Of a stretch of 64,000 nucleotides of DNA, positions 27,002 to 35,882 are shown piece after piece. Source of the stretch: an uncultured Lachnospiraceae bacterium (GTDB lineage: Bacteria; Bacillota; Clostridia; Lachnospirales; Lachnospiraceae). The stretch covers positions 210,422 through 274,421 of the forward strand of contig CAJTKU010000003.1 of NCBI GenBank assembly GCA_910577015.1, read 5' to 3'. Made by a program: the position numbers and the translations under genes. The number at the start of each line of letters is the position of its first letter. Within the stretch, counting starts at the first letter, position 1. The notes beneath the pieces were generated by a model, which searched no databases, was not told the DNA's origin, and saw only the letters and a program-made list of their open reading frames with translations.

Positions 27002-28471
27002 ATGACAGTAGAAGAAATTCTAAACGGAGAATCAAAAGAAGTTGAATATAAAGAAATAGTTCCGGCAAATAGCAAGAAGTATACCAAAACAGCAGTAGCT
27101 TATGCAAATTGTGCAGGAGGTTTGCTTATATTTGGTGTGGAAAATAATACATGGAAAGTTACAGGTATTCCACAGGAAAAAGTGTTTGAAGTGGCAGATG
27201 GTATTTCTAATGCTATTGTGAATAGTTGTGTTCCGATGATTGATTTTGATATTAAATATCAGGCCATAGAGGGGAAAACCATTATTATTGTGCAGGTATA
27301 TCCGGGAAAGCGTAGACCTTACTATTTGAAATCCGAAGGAAAGCCGGACGGTGTATATATCAGAGTTCCTGGCTCGACAAGAGTGGCAGATGATTTTATT
27401 GTAAAAGAATTGGAGTTTCAGGGTTCAAACAGAAGTTATGACCAGATAGTGGCGGTAGGAGAAAGTGTAACCGAGGAGGAGATGGAAGCACTATGCGATA
27501 AGATGTATCAGTATGCCCTCAGTAAATGCAGAAATGCACAGGAAGAGGAGACTGTAAAAAAAGTAACCAAGAAAAACCTGCTTGCATGGGGACTGTTGCA
27601 GATGCAGGAGGGCAAGGTTGTGCCTACGAATGGATATATGCTTTTGACGAATAATACTATGCCCGAAGCATCTATACAGTGTGGCGTGTTCAAGGGAACA
27701 AATAGAGCTGTATTTGTAGATAGAAAAGAATATGCCGGACCGATTTATGAACAGATAGATGAAGCATATCAGTTTGTACTTAGGAATATTAGAATGGGTG
27801 CAGAGTTTGGTGGTTTATTACGCAGAGATGTCTATGAGCTTCCGATTGACAGTATTCGTGAGCTGATTGCCAATGCGGTTATTCATAGGTCCTATTTAGA
27901 GCCTTCAAGGGTGCAGGTGGCATTATATGATGATAGATTGGAAATCACTTCTCCGGGTATGCTGATAGGTGGATTTACTATAGAGGACTTGAAAGCAGGA
28001 TGTTGTCAGGCAAGAAACAGAGGTATTGTAAATGCCCTTACTTATATGAAAATTATTGAGCAATGGGGTAGTGGTATTCCGAGATTATTGGAAAATTGTA
28101 AGAGTGCCGGGCTTAGAGAACCAGAACTTCTTGAAATAGGTGGAAGTTTCCGAGTGAATATGTTCCGTAATACCGAACTTGCATCAAATAATTCGGGAGA
28201 AGTTTGTCATAAAGACGGGATAAAAAAGGATGTTCGTGATAAATTCGTGATAAATTCGTATATTCGGGAGAAGTTCGGAGAAAATGCCGCTAAGATAGCA
28301 GGTTTGATGTGTGAAAAGCCGGAAAGTACACTTGATGAGATTGCAGAAGCAATAGGAGTAACAAGAAGAACTGTAGAAAAACAGGTTAGGAAGTTAAAAG
28401 AAGCGGGAACGGTTGTTCGCGTAGGTAGCAATAAAAGTGGTGTTTGGAAAGTAACAGAAAGCAATAAATAG
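27002..28471 (+). CDS. AlbA_2 (Schlafen-like)/RecG-related ATPase with C-terminal winged helix
   Basis: 489 residues. N-terminal AlbA_2 putative nucleic-acid-binding domain (VEYKEIVPANSKKYTKTAVAYANCAGGLLIFGVENN, about 10-125), then the GHKL-type ATPase region found in proteins annotated as RecG-related (ELIANAVIHRSYLEPSRVQVALYDDRLEITSPG; IEQWGSGIPRLLENCKSAGL, about 270-390), and a C-terminal winged helix (about 430-489). GGAGGAATAAC precedes ATG 27002. AlbA_2/Schlafen-like proteins occur in mobile elements and some antiphage systems; the role here is unknown. Codon use is AT-rich compared with housekeeping genes. Confidence 0.8.
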   Translation: MTVEEILNGESKEVEYKEIVPANSKKYTKTAVAYANCAGGLLIFGVENNTWKVTGIPQEKVFEVADGISNAIVNSCVPMIDFDIKYQAIEGKTIIIVQVYPGKRRPYYLKSEGKPDGVYIRVPGSTRVADDFIVKELEFQGSNRSYDQIVAVGESVTEEEMEALCDKMYQYALSKCRNAQEEETVKKVTKKNLLAWGLLQMQEGKVVPTNGYMLLTNNTMPEASIQCGVFKGTNRAVFVDRKEYAGPIYEQIDEAYQFVLRNIRMGAEFGGLLRRDVYELPIDSIRELIANAVIHRSYLEPSRVQVALYDDRLEITSPGMLIGGFTIEDLKAGCCQARNRGIVNALTYMKIIEQWGSGIPRLLENCKSAGLREPELLEIGGSFRVNMFRNTELASNNSGEVCHKDGIKKDVRDKFVINSYIREKFGENAAKIAGLMCEKPESTLDEIAEAIGVTRRTVEKQVRKLKEAGTVVRVGSNKSGVWKVTESNK

Positions 28472-28473
28472 AT

Positions 28474-28722
28474 ATGCGTGAGATGAAAGGTCAAAAACGA
28501 ACGTTCCTGCGTGTGATTGGAAATTGGAGCATTGGCAGTTATGAAACTGCAACCTTAAAAAGTATTGAGCTTCTGCCAAGAGAAGAGGTACTTAATGCGT
28601 TACAAGAGGATTATCAGGCAATGAAGAAAATGATATATGGGAATAAATCGGATTTTGAAGAAACTCTTGAGTTTCTTCAAAAGTTGCAGGAAGAAATACA
28701 TGGGTTGGAAAAGTCGCAATAA
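28474..28722 (+). CDS. Probable C-terminal remnant of an AbiEii/AbiGii-type nucleotidyltransferase toxin
   Basis: Eighty-two residues. The tail EVLNALQEDYQAMKKMIYGNKSDFEETLEFLQKLQEEI resembles the C-terminal helix of AbiEii family toxins (E-DY--M---M-YG---F-E----L--LQ--I). The nucleotidyltransferase core of that family is absent, so this is probably a decayed fragment, preserved two bases after the AlbA_2 gene. No ribosome site of note. Assignment rests on memory of the family pattern. Confidence 0.4.
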   Translation: MREMKGQKRTFLRVIGNWSIGSYETATLKSIELLPREEVLNALQEDYQAMKKMIYGNKSDFEETLEFLQKLQEEIHGLEKSQ

Positions 28723-28855
28723 ATTTGGAAACCATAGGCGAAGCGAGAAAGGTAATGTCCACGGAATGATAAAAGATGATAAGGGCCGTGTTATAAAAAA
28801 TGCAAAAAAGGCGGAAAACGAAGCCGTCAGAGATAATGATTACGATTGGATGTAA
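28700..28855 (+). CDS. Small unrecognised basic protein (51 residues)
   Basis: AGGAAG precedes ATG 28700, which overlaps the end of the AbiEii-like fragment in another frame. Sequence begins MGWKSRNKFGNHRRSEKGNVH and ends KKAENEAVRDNDYDWM. Basic, no family recognised. It may be real or a by-product of decay. Confidence 0.35.
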   Translation: MGWKSRNKFGNHRRSEKGNVHGMIKDDKGRVIKNAKKAENEAVRDNDYDWM

Positions 28856-28875
28856 ATAATATGGAGAGACAGTAA

Positions 28876-30789
28876 ATGAATAAAAAAAGCGCACTGATAA
28901 TGATAAGCGTAATCGTTCTCATGGGTATAGCAATATATAATTTTTGTACGTGGAGATTATCAGAAAGCAAAAAATCTACAATATCGTTTTGGGCCGGAAA
29001 TGCTGTAAGCGGGGAACAACTTTCAGAAATAAACATCTCATTCATACAGGGCAGGGACAATCCTCTGGGAGAAAGTTTCTGCCATATAGATATCAGGGCA
29101 AATGAAGAAACTGTTTTTGAGCTGCCTTATGGAGAATATACAATTCAATGGTCTGCGGATGGATATTATACCGGTTATCAGAATGTAGAAGTCAGGGAAA
29201 AGGAAACGTTTGTGAAGGGGTGGCTGGTTCCGATACCGGAAGAAAACACAGCTTACATCCTTGTGGAGTGGGAGACCGAAACAGATATTGATTTGTGTGT
29301 TTATAATGAACAGACAGGCAGATGCATTGGAAAAGAAGCAGCTTCTGAAGATGCAGGAAGCTTCTCATATGGGGACGATAGTGGGACTAAAGGGTATGAA
29401 CTTGTAATTTTAAAGGACTATGACAGAAATCAGTATGGGGTATATATTAAGGGTAATCCGTATCCGGCGGAAAAACAAACATCAAGCAGCGGGGCAGGAA
29501 AGACGACTGTCAGCATCTACACTCCAAACGGGCTTTTGTACCAAAAAGAATCAGACAACATACAGGAAACAACACTTTGGCACTGTGCAGATATCAGTGA
29601 AGGTCAGATAAAGGAGCGGGATGAATATATATCTGATTTGACAGAATATGCATGGGCGGCAAGGGACAAGGCCAATCCCGAATCTTGGATAGAAAATACA
29701 AGCATAAAAGCGGAAGAAAATTACGAATATTTCGGGGAGCTATATCGTTTGGAGATAAATAAATTTGATGCGAGTGGGAATCAAACCGCTTGCTTTAAAT
29801 ATGGAACCGATGGGGAAATGAATTACGGCTATGAGGACGAATATGATGAGAATGGTAACCTTTTAGCAAGCTGTACTTATGAATACGAGGAAGGAGAACT
29901 GTCAGTTTCACAATCCGAATATGTCCGTGATGAGAGGGGTAACCTTTTAACACGTTATACGTATGAAGGTGAGGAAGGAGTATCCTTTGTTTCAAAATCT
30001 GATTATGCCTATGATGAAAGAGGAAACAGAATCGCCTGGTTTAAGTATGACAGAGATGGAAAGTTATGCAGCAGAGGAGAACGCGAATATGACACAAGTG
30101 GAAATCTTATATTTGAGGCATATTATGAGGGCGACGAATTAATCATCAGAGATGAATATACATATGACGGAAATGGAAACGAATTGTCCCATTCCTTATA
30201 TGGAAGCGATGGGTTATGCGGCAAATGGGAAAGCGAGTACGATGATGATGGAAATGAAATAGTGGTATGTTCATATGAGGGTGACGGTTCACTGAAATAT
30301 AAAATAGAAAGAGAATATGACGAAAATGGGAACTATTTAGGAAGATGTAAATACGATGAACAAGGGATTCCGGGTCTGAGGACAAGGTATGAATATGACG
30401 AAAATGGAAATCTGGCGGTTTATTATGAATATAACAGTGATGGGGAACTGACAACAAAGATTGAGTATGATATACATGGGAATCAGACGGCGATATACAC
30501 ATATAGCGACGGCGTATTGGTTCATCATCACATCAATGTATTTGATGAAAACGAAAACCCGATTGAATATTATGAGTACAGCGATGGAAAATTAAGAACC
30601 GAAATACTGCGTGAGTTTAATGAAAACGGGGAATGTACGCTCATTTGTGTATATAACGGAAAGGGCTTTTTGGAGAGTAGAACAACATATGATTATGTAT
30701 ATGAATATGATGCTGCAGCGGGGATGAAGATTTTTTACTACTATGAAAATGATGTTTTAAAGGAAAAAACAATAACCTTGTTTTACTAA
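28876..30789 (+). CDS. Membrane-anchored protein of YDENGN-type repeats
   Basis: 637 residues. N-terminal membrane anchor (about 6-22, IMISVIVLMGIAIYNF), an extracellular beta-rich region (about 30-230), then about 13 tandem repeats of 20-26 residues with the core EYDENGNLL----YD-DG-L. These resemble RHS/YD-type or MORN-like secreted repeats, but the classic RHS core and toxin tip are missing. Likely outside the membrane and elongated in shape. GGAG lies before ATG 28876. AT-rich like the accessory segment; adjacent to signalling genes. Ligand or role unknown. Confidence 0.75.
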   Translation: MNKKSALIMISVIVLMGIAIYNFCTWRLSESKKSTISFWAGNAVSGEQLSEINISFIQGRDNPLGESFCHIDIRANEETVFELPYGEYTIQWSADGYYTGYQNVEVREKETFVKGWLVPIPEENTAYILVEWETETDIDLCVYNEQTGRCIGKEAASEDAGSFSYGDDSGTKGYELVILKDYDRNQYGVYIKGNPYPAEKQTSSSGAGKTTVSIYTPNGLLYQKESDNIQETTLWHCADISEGQIKERDEYISDLTEYAWAARDKANPESWIENTSIKAEENYEYFGELYRLEINKFDASGNQTACFKYGTDGEMNYGYEDEYDENGNLLASCTYEYEEGELSVSQSEYVRDERGNLLTRYTYEGEEGVSFVSKSDYAYDERGNRIAWFKYDRDGKLCSRGEREYDTSGNLIFEAYYEGDELIIRDEYTYDGNGNELSHSLYGSDGLCGKWESEYDDDGNEIVVCSYEGDGSLKYKIEREYDENGNYLGRCKYDEQGIPGLRTRYEYDENGNLAVYYEYNSDGELTTKIEYDIHGNQTAIYTYSDGVLVHHHINVFDENENPIEYYEYSDGKLRTEILREFNENGECTLICVYNGKGFLESRTTYDYVYEYDAAAGMKIFYYYENDVLKEKTITLFY

Positions 30790-30914
30790 TATTCATTTTG
30801 GTGGGAAGCGCTTCTGATTGATTTTTTCTGTAGACACATAAAGGGCGAACTGATATTATGAGTATGGGTTTATGTTTATGAAGCTGAGAATTTACTATAT
30901 GGGGATACGGCATT

Positions 30915-33761
30915 ATGGATATAGTATTTTGCGGAGTTGAAATATTCGGAATCGGTGTGATTGCGTTTGCATTATTTCTTCTGCTCAAAGGAGATGGCTC
31001 CAGAGACCAGAAGTTAATGCAGTATTTTTTGATGGGCGCCCTGATTCAAAATGTCGGATATCTGCTTGAACTGACGGCGCCTACGGTAGAAGCGGCTATG
31101 GTGGCGGTAAAGATACAGTATGTGGGCTCGCTTTCGGTGCCAATCAGCTACTGCTATTTTATGTTCAGTTATTGTTATGAAAAGGCGCCTGTCAGAATCT
31201 TAAGATTCCTAAAGATAATTGATTTCCTTGTATTAGGGCTTGTCTTTACCTGCGAGTCACATGGTTTATATTATAGACAGATAAACTGGCTGCATACACC
31301 GGAAGGACATGGATACCTTAGTCTGGAATACGGTCCCGCCTATTGGCTTTTTATGCTTTGCAGTATGGCCATACCTTATGCACTCACGCTGTGCGCGTTG
31401 ATTCGCGTGTGTATTAAAAAATCGGATTATGCTGCGGACAGACAGTATAAGCTGATACTCGGACTTTCTGTTTTGCCGGTTGTGGCATTGTGTTCCTACG
31501 TCATGAAGCTGACATCGGTATACGACCCTACACCGTTTGTCTTGGGAAGTGTGCTCTCCAGTGTGGTTATCTTGATTTGGAGCAGAAAAGTATATGATTT
31601 CAGCAGTCTGGCATCGGGTATTCTGCTTCACGGTATGAGTGACGGTGTTATTGCTATTGATAAGTATGAGAGAATTATCAGTTACAATCCCGCGGCAATG
31701 GATATTTTTGAGGAATTAAATGTCTGTGTAGGAAAGCATGTCGGGGAACTGAAAGGTTTTCCGCCGGATATGCTGGGTGAAGATGTGCGCAGGGAGTTTT
31801 GCCTGAACGAAAGGTTTTATCAGGGACATGTAAAGCAGATATTGGATAAGTATGGAGAAAAGAAAGGGTATGTTATACTGATTCTTGATGTTACGGAGAC
31901 AAGAAATTATATTGAAGAAATCACGAAAGTGCGTGAACAGGCGGAGCAGGCCAATATTGCCAAAAGCGCATTTCTTGCGAATATGTCCCATGAAATCCGG
32001 ACTCCGATGAATGCGATTATCGGTTTGAGCGACATTATTATGGAAGAGAGCAAAGGACGTAAGGTGTACGGATATACCTGTGACATTAAGGCTTCCGCAA
32101 ATAACCTTCTGGCGCTTATCAATGACATACTGGATTTGTCTAAAGTAGAAGCAGGGAAAATGGAACTGGTATCAGCAAAGTACCATGTCAAGGCCCTGGT
32201 GAGAGAAGTGCTGAATATGATGGATATAGTAGCATCCCAGCATGGTCTTTTGCTGGAAAGTGAGTTTGATACGACGATTCCCTGCTGCTATCTGGGAGAT
32301 GAAAGCAGAATTAAGCAGATTCTGGTCAATCTTTTGAATAACGCTTTGAAGTTTACAAAAAAGGGTTATGTAAAAATTTCTGTTTCAGGCATACCGGATG
32401 AAAGAGAAGATACGGAGCGATTGATTTTCAGCGTTGAAGATACCGGATGCGGTATCCGGGAAGAAGATTTAGAGATAATATTTGAGAATTTTAAACAGCT
32501 TGATTCTAAGCGAAGCAGAAGTGCGGAAGGGACAGGACTGGGGCTTTCCATAACGAAACATCTGGCAGAACTGATGAATGGAACAGTCAGGGTGGAGAGC
32601 GTATATGGAAAAGGTTCTACATTTACTGTGGAAATTCTGCAAAAGATAGCAGATGCAAGACCCTTATCCGAAGTTCCGGAGCCGGAAGTAAAGCGGGAAG
32701 AGGCGTTGGAGCCTTTTACCGTAAAAGATTATAAGGTGCTGGTGGTAGACGATAATCTGATTAACAGGAAAGTCGCAAGGTCTTTCTTACAAACTTACGG
32801 AATAGAGATTACAGAGGCCGAAAGCGGCATGGAAGCAATAGAGTTTGTCCAAAGGACGCAGTTTGACATTATATTTATGGACCACATGATGCCCATGATG
32901 GACGGAATAGAAGCCGTACACAGGATTCGGAACAACTGCGGTGAAAACGGAAGACTGCCGGTAGTGATTGCGTTGACTGCAAATGCCATGGAAGGGGTGC
33001 GCGAGAACTTCCTTGCCAACGGATTTCAGGATTTTATTACAAAGCCGCTTGACAGAAAGGCCATGCATATGGTACTTCTGAAATGGATACCCGAAGAAAA
33101 GCGGAAAGCAGGCGGCTCGTGGATGGATAACCTGCAGGTAAATAATGACATTCTGCAGAATATTACGATTCCGGGCATTGATACGGACGAGGTTGCTGCC
33201 CACTATGCCGGCAGCCTTGAAGAGTATAACGAGCTTTTGAAACTGTATTGCCTGGATGGAAGGCGCAAGATTAAAGTGCTGCAGGAGTTGTGGGAGGAGC
33301 AGGATTATGAAGGCTATGGCATAGAGGTCCATGCTTTAAAGAGCGCTTCCGCGAATGTGGGCGCAATGCGGCTTTCGAGCATGGCCAAAGAACAGGAAAA
33401 GGCGGTGAACCGCGGCAATCTGGGGTTTGTTGACGGGCGCGTTTCAATACTTTTGGCAGAATATGAAGAGCAGTTAGGGTATATTCAGGAATATCTGGAC
33501 CAAAACCGGCATGAGGAAAGCGCTTCAAAGGAAAAAAAGGAAATAGAGAAGGCGGCGTTGCTGCGTGAAATAGAGTCGGCTTTGGCCAGTCTGGAAGATT
33601 TTCAGGCAAAGGAATGTGCCCGTAAAATAGAGGAGATACTGGAATGTCGGCTGGAAGCAGAAACGGAAACGGCGCTTGGAAAAATAAAAGAACAGCTTGA
33701 GTTATATGAGGATGACGCAGCGGAGCAAATGCTGCGTGATTTGATAGAGCAGATAAGATAG
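30915..33761 (+). CDS. Hybrid sensor histidine kinase with receiver and Hpt domains
   Basis: 948 residues. About seven or eight membrane helices at the N-terminus (about 5-235, resembling the 7TM histidine-kinase sensor domain), a PAS-like region (about 240-335), HisKA with phospho-acceptor His in FLANMSHEIRTPMN (about 360), HATPase (N-box near 472, DTGCGI near 508, GTGLGLSI), receiver with phospho-Asp in IIFMDHMMPMMDG (about 655) and Hpt with His in VHALKSASANVGA (about 804), then a charged C-terminal helix. A complete phosphorelay in one chain. The lone receiver gene 14 bases downstream is the obvious final acceptor. Confidence 0.92.
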   Translation: MDIVFCGVEIFGIGVIAFALFLLLKGDGSRDQKLMQYFLMGALIQNVGYLLELTAPTVEAAMVAVKIQYVGSLSVPISYCYFMFSYCYEKAPVRILRFLKIIDFLVLGLVFTCESHGLYYRQINWLHTPEGHGYLSLEYGPAYWLFMLCSMAIPYALTLCALIRVCIKKSDYAADRQYKLILGLSVLPVVALCSYVMKLTSVYDPTPFVLGSVLSSVVILIWSRKVYDFSSLASGILLHGMSDGVIAIDKYERIISYNPAAMDIFEELNVCVGKHVGELKGFPPDMLGEDVRREFCLNERFYQGHVKQILDKYGEKKGYVILILDVTETRNYIEEITKVREQAEQANIAKSAFLANMSHEIRTPMNAIIGLSDIIMEESKGRKVYGYTCDIKASANNLLALINDILDLSKVEAGKMELVSAKYHVKALVREVLNMMDIVASQHGLLLESEFDTTIPCCYLGDESRIKQILVNLLNNALKFTKKGYVKISVSGIPDEREDTERLIFSVEDTGCGIREEDLEIIFENFKQLDSKRSRSAEGTGLGLSITKHLAELMNGTVRVESVYGKGSTFTVEILQKIADARPLSEVPEPEVKREEALEPFTVKDYKVLVVDDNLINRKVARSFLQTYGIEITEAESGMEAIEFVQRTQFDIIFMDHMMPMMDGIEAVHRIRNNCGENGRLPVVIALTANAMEGVRENFLANGFQDFITKPLDRKAMHMVLLKWIPEEKRKAGGSWMDNLQVNNDILQNITIPGIDTDEVAAHYAGSLEEYNELLKLYCLDGRRKIKVLQELWEEQDYEGYGIEVHALKSASANVGAMRLSSMAKEQEKAVNRGNLGFVDGRVSILLAEYEEQLGYIQEYLDQNRHEESASKEKKEIEKAALLREIESALASLEDFQAKECARKIEEILECRLEAETETALGKIKEQLELYEDDAAEQMLRDLIEQIR

Positions 33762-33775
33762 AGGAGGATAAACAG

Positions 33776-34153
33776 TTGGAATGTAAATACAAAATACTGG
33801 CAGTGGACGATAACAGTATCAGTTTAGCGACGATTGAGCAGGCTTTAAAGGGAAAATATGAAGTAACGCCTCTAAATTCCGGGGTACGCGCTCTCCAATA
33901 TTTGAAGAAAAACCAACCGGATTTGATTCTTCTGGATATCCGGATGGCGGCAAAGGATGGTGTGGAAACACTGCGTGAAATTCGGGAAATGGAGAACTGT
34001 AAAAAGATTCCGGTAATAATGCTTACGTCACAGAGCGATAAGGACACGGTTTTGGAAAGCTTTATGCTGGGTGCCGATAACTATATACTAAAACCTTTTA
34101 AAACGCAGGATTTACATGAGCGGATTGAGAATGCTTTGAATAAAAGCAAATAA
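33776..34153 (+). CDS. Stand-alone response-regulator receiver
   Basis: 125 residues, receiver domain only: AVDDNSISLATIEQAL (acid pocket), LILLDIRMAAKDGVE with phospho-Asp near 59, VIMLTS and ILKPFK. No output domain, so it acts by protein contact like CheY or feeds another step. Start is TTG 33776 because GAGGAGGA lies about seven bases upstream and no ATG fits. Between a hybrid kinase and a chemoreceptor, it may link the phosphorelay to motility (inference). Confidence 0.88.
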   Translation: MECKYKILAVDDNSISLATIEQALKGKYEVTPLNSGVRALQYLKKNQPDLILLDIRMAAKDGVETLREIREMENCKKIPVIMLTSQSDKDTVLESFMLGADNYILKPFKTQDLHERIENALNKSK

Positions 34154-34233
34154 GGAAAGCGGCTTGTGTTCTGAAGCCAAATTTGGTAATATAGTACCAT
34201 AGGTAAAAAATTGTTTGAAGAGAGGGATTACAT

Positions 34234-35511
34234 ATGAAAATGAGAGGAAAAATATTAACCTTATCATTATTGCCATTGTTTCTTGTTACTGTCGAACTGT
34301 TCTTTTTTATCTATGTCAGGACGAAGGATTATGAGGAACTGGCAGGAACACTGCTCGTAAGCGTCGGACGCATCATGGGGATTACTATATTCCTGACATT
34401 GGTGGTAGTAGTGATTGCCGTGGAGCGCATTATCCGCTCCCTGAAACGCACCATGAAAGTATTGGAAGTGACGGCGGAGGGGGATTTGACGACAAAAGCC
34501 GCAGCAAGGGATTTGAAAAGAAGGGATGAAATCGGCAGTATTGCAAAGGATGTGGCAATTTTACAGAAAACGTTGCAAGAGATAGCAGGACAACTGCAGG
34601 AAGCCACAGGGGTATTGCAGGAGTCTGCGGAGAATCTCGAAAAAATGTCCCTGCAGACAAGCGAAGCGTCGGACAATGTGGCAAAAGCTGTGGGTGATAT
34701 TGCGGAAGGAGCAACCACACAGGCAGATTCTGCCGAAACCATTACGGCAGGCATACGGGTAATCGGCGAAGTGCTGGAGGAGTCCGTAAAAGCGGTAACG
34801 GATTTTGAGGCGCTGATAAACAACATCAGGGATTTGGGGGATAACGGTGTTTCTGTCCTGGGGCAGCTGGAGGGAGCATCCAACCAATCTGAAGAAGAAA
34901 TTGCTGTTATTAATGAACAGACGCATGCCACCAATGAGGCGGCGGAAAAAATAAAGGAAGCGGCCCAGTTTATTGCCCAGATTGCCAGCCAAACCAACCT
35001 TCTGGCATTGAATGCTTCCATCGAAGCTGCAAGGGCAGGCGAACAGGGGAAAGGATTTGCCGTTGTTGCGGAGCAGATTAAGACGTTGGCAGAACAGTCC
35101 AATTCTTCTGCGGCACAGATTGATGCCATTATAGAGCAGCTCCTTGTGGAGTCGCGGAAAGCGGTTGATACCATGGGAGAAGCCAAAGATATCATTGCTA
35201 CGGAAAATGGTCTTATTACGGACACCAGGACGGTATTTGACCAGATGCATGAAGGGATTGAGGGCTCTGCCTCCAGCATCCGTGCCATAAAGTCAGGAAC
35301 CGATAAGCTGGAAGAAGTGAAAGGACAGATTGCAGGGGAACTGATAAACCTTACGGCGCTCGCACAGGAAAATGCGGCGGCAACTGAGGAAACGGCGGCT
35401 TCCACAGAAGAGATGTCAGCCACCATGCACAGCGTCTTAGAGGCTACAAACCGTCTGAAAGAGATTGCGGATGCCCTCCGTGAAAAAGCAGGTATTTTCA
35501 AATTGAATTAA
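34234..35511 (+). CDS. Methyl-accepting chemotaxis protein with minimal ectodomain
   Basis: 425 residues. Two membrane helices (about 7-28 and 47-68) enclose an external loop of only some 18 residues, so no periplasmic-type ligand domain exists. A HAMP-like segment (about 68-120) follows, then a long methylated helical bundle with the hairpin EQGKGFAVVAEQIKTLAEQS near 270-290. The receptor must sense through its membrane or cytoplasmic part, or through a partner, perhaps the adjacent kinase system. AGAGAGGG precedes ATG 34234. Own terminator. Confidence 0.9.
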   Translation: MKMRGKILTLSLLPLFLVTVELFFFIYVRTKDYEELAGTLLVSVGRIMGITIFLTLVVVVIAVERIIRSLKRTMKVLEVTAEGDLTTKAAARDLKRRDEIGSIAKDVAILQKTLQEIAGQLQEATGVLQESAENLEKMSLQTSEASDNVAKAVGDIAEGATTQADSAETITAGIRVIGEVLEESVKAVTDFEALINNIRDLGDNGVSVLGQLEGASNQSEEEIAVINEQTHATNEAAEKIKEAAQFIAQIASQTNLLALNASIEAARAGEQGKGFAVVAEQIKTLAEQSNSSAAQIDAIIEQLLVESRKAVDTMGEAKDIIATENGLITDTRTVFDQMHEGIEGSASSIRAIKSGTDKLEEVKGQIAGELINLTALAQENAAATEETAASTEEMSATMHSVLEATNRLKEIADALREKAGIFKLN

Positions 35512-35517
35512 AAAATT

Positions 35518-35548
35518 GGGATGAACACTAAAGTTCATCCCTTTTTTT
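35518..35548 (+). terminator. Terminator after the chemoreceptor gene
   Basis: GGGATGAAC (35518-35526) pairs with GTTCATCCC (35533-35541), six-base loop, then seven T. It overlaps the proposed sigma-D promoter of flgM. Confidence 0.9.
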
Positions 35549-35555
35549 ACGATAT
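35529..35555 (+). promoter_or_regulatory. Sigma-D (sigma-28) type promoter for the flgM operon
   Basis: TAAA (35529-35532), 16-base spacer, ACGATAT (35549-35555). Same spacing as the fliC promoter and one base off the CCGATAT core. The -35 lies inside the loop and stem of the preceding terminator. Confidence 0.6.
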
Positions 35556-35601
35556 ATATTATGTAATAAATTTTAAGTTCCATGGAAAGGAGGAGTCAAA
35601 T

Positions 35602-35877
35602 ATGCGTATTGAAGCGTATAATCAGGTACAACAGCTTTATAATACCAAAAAGCCGGGACAGGTTAAGAAGAGTTCTGGAGTGAATTTTTCGGACCAGTTG
35701 CAGATAAGCAGCGTTGGAAAGGACATCCAGACTGCTAAGACTGCAGTTGCTGCAAGCCCTGATGTCAGGGAAGACGTAACGGCTCCTATTAAGGCCAGCA
35801 TTGCTGCAGGAACTTACGAAGTAAGCGCAGGCAGTTTTGCAGATAAGTTGTTTGCAAAGTATGAAGAAATGAGGTAA
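35602..35877 (+). CDS. flgM: Anti-sigma-28 factor FlgM
   Basis: 91 residues; holds the flagellar sigma factor inactive until export through the completed hook-basal body. Seen: low-complexity N-terminus and the conserved C-terminal binding region VREDVTAPIKASIAAGTYEVSAGSFADKLF. AAAGGAGG lies before ATG 35602; the longer frame reading from 35521 covers the promoter. First gene of a late flagellar operon, followed five bases later by flgN, the order found in Bacillus. Confidence 0.92.
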   Translation: MRIEAYNQVQQLYNTKKPGQVKKSSGVNFSDQLQISSVGKDIQTAKTAVAASPDVREDVTAPIKASIAAGTYEVSAGSFADKLFAKYEEMR

Positions 35878-35882
35878 TCCCA

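Noticed and set aside
28876..30789. RHS toxin with polymorphic tip
   Set aside because: No RHS core end motif or variable C-terminal domain and no downstream immunity gene.
34329..35501. Open 390-codon minus-strand frame opposite the chemoreceptor gene
   Set aside because: Low-complexity Ser/Ala-rich translation, exact shadow of a clear MCP; no ribosome site.
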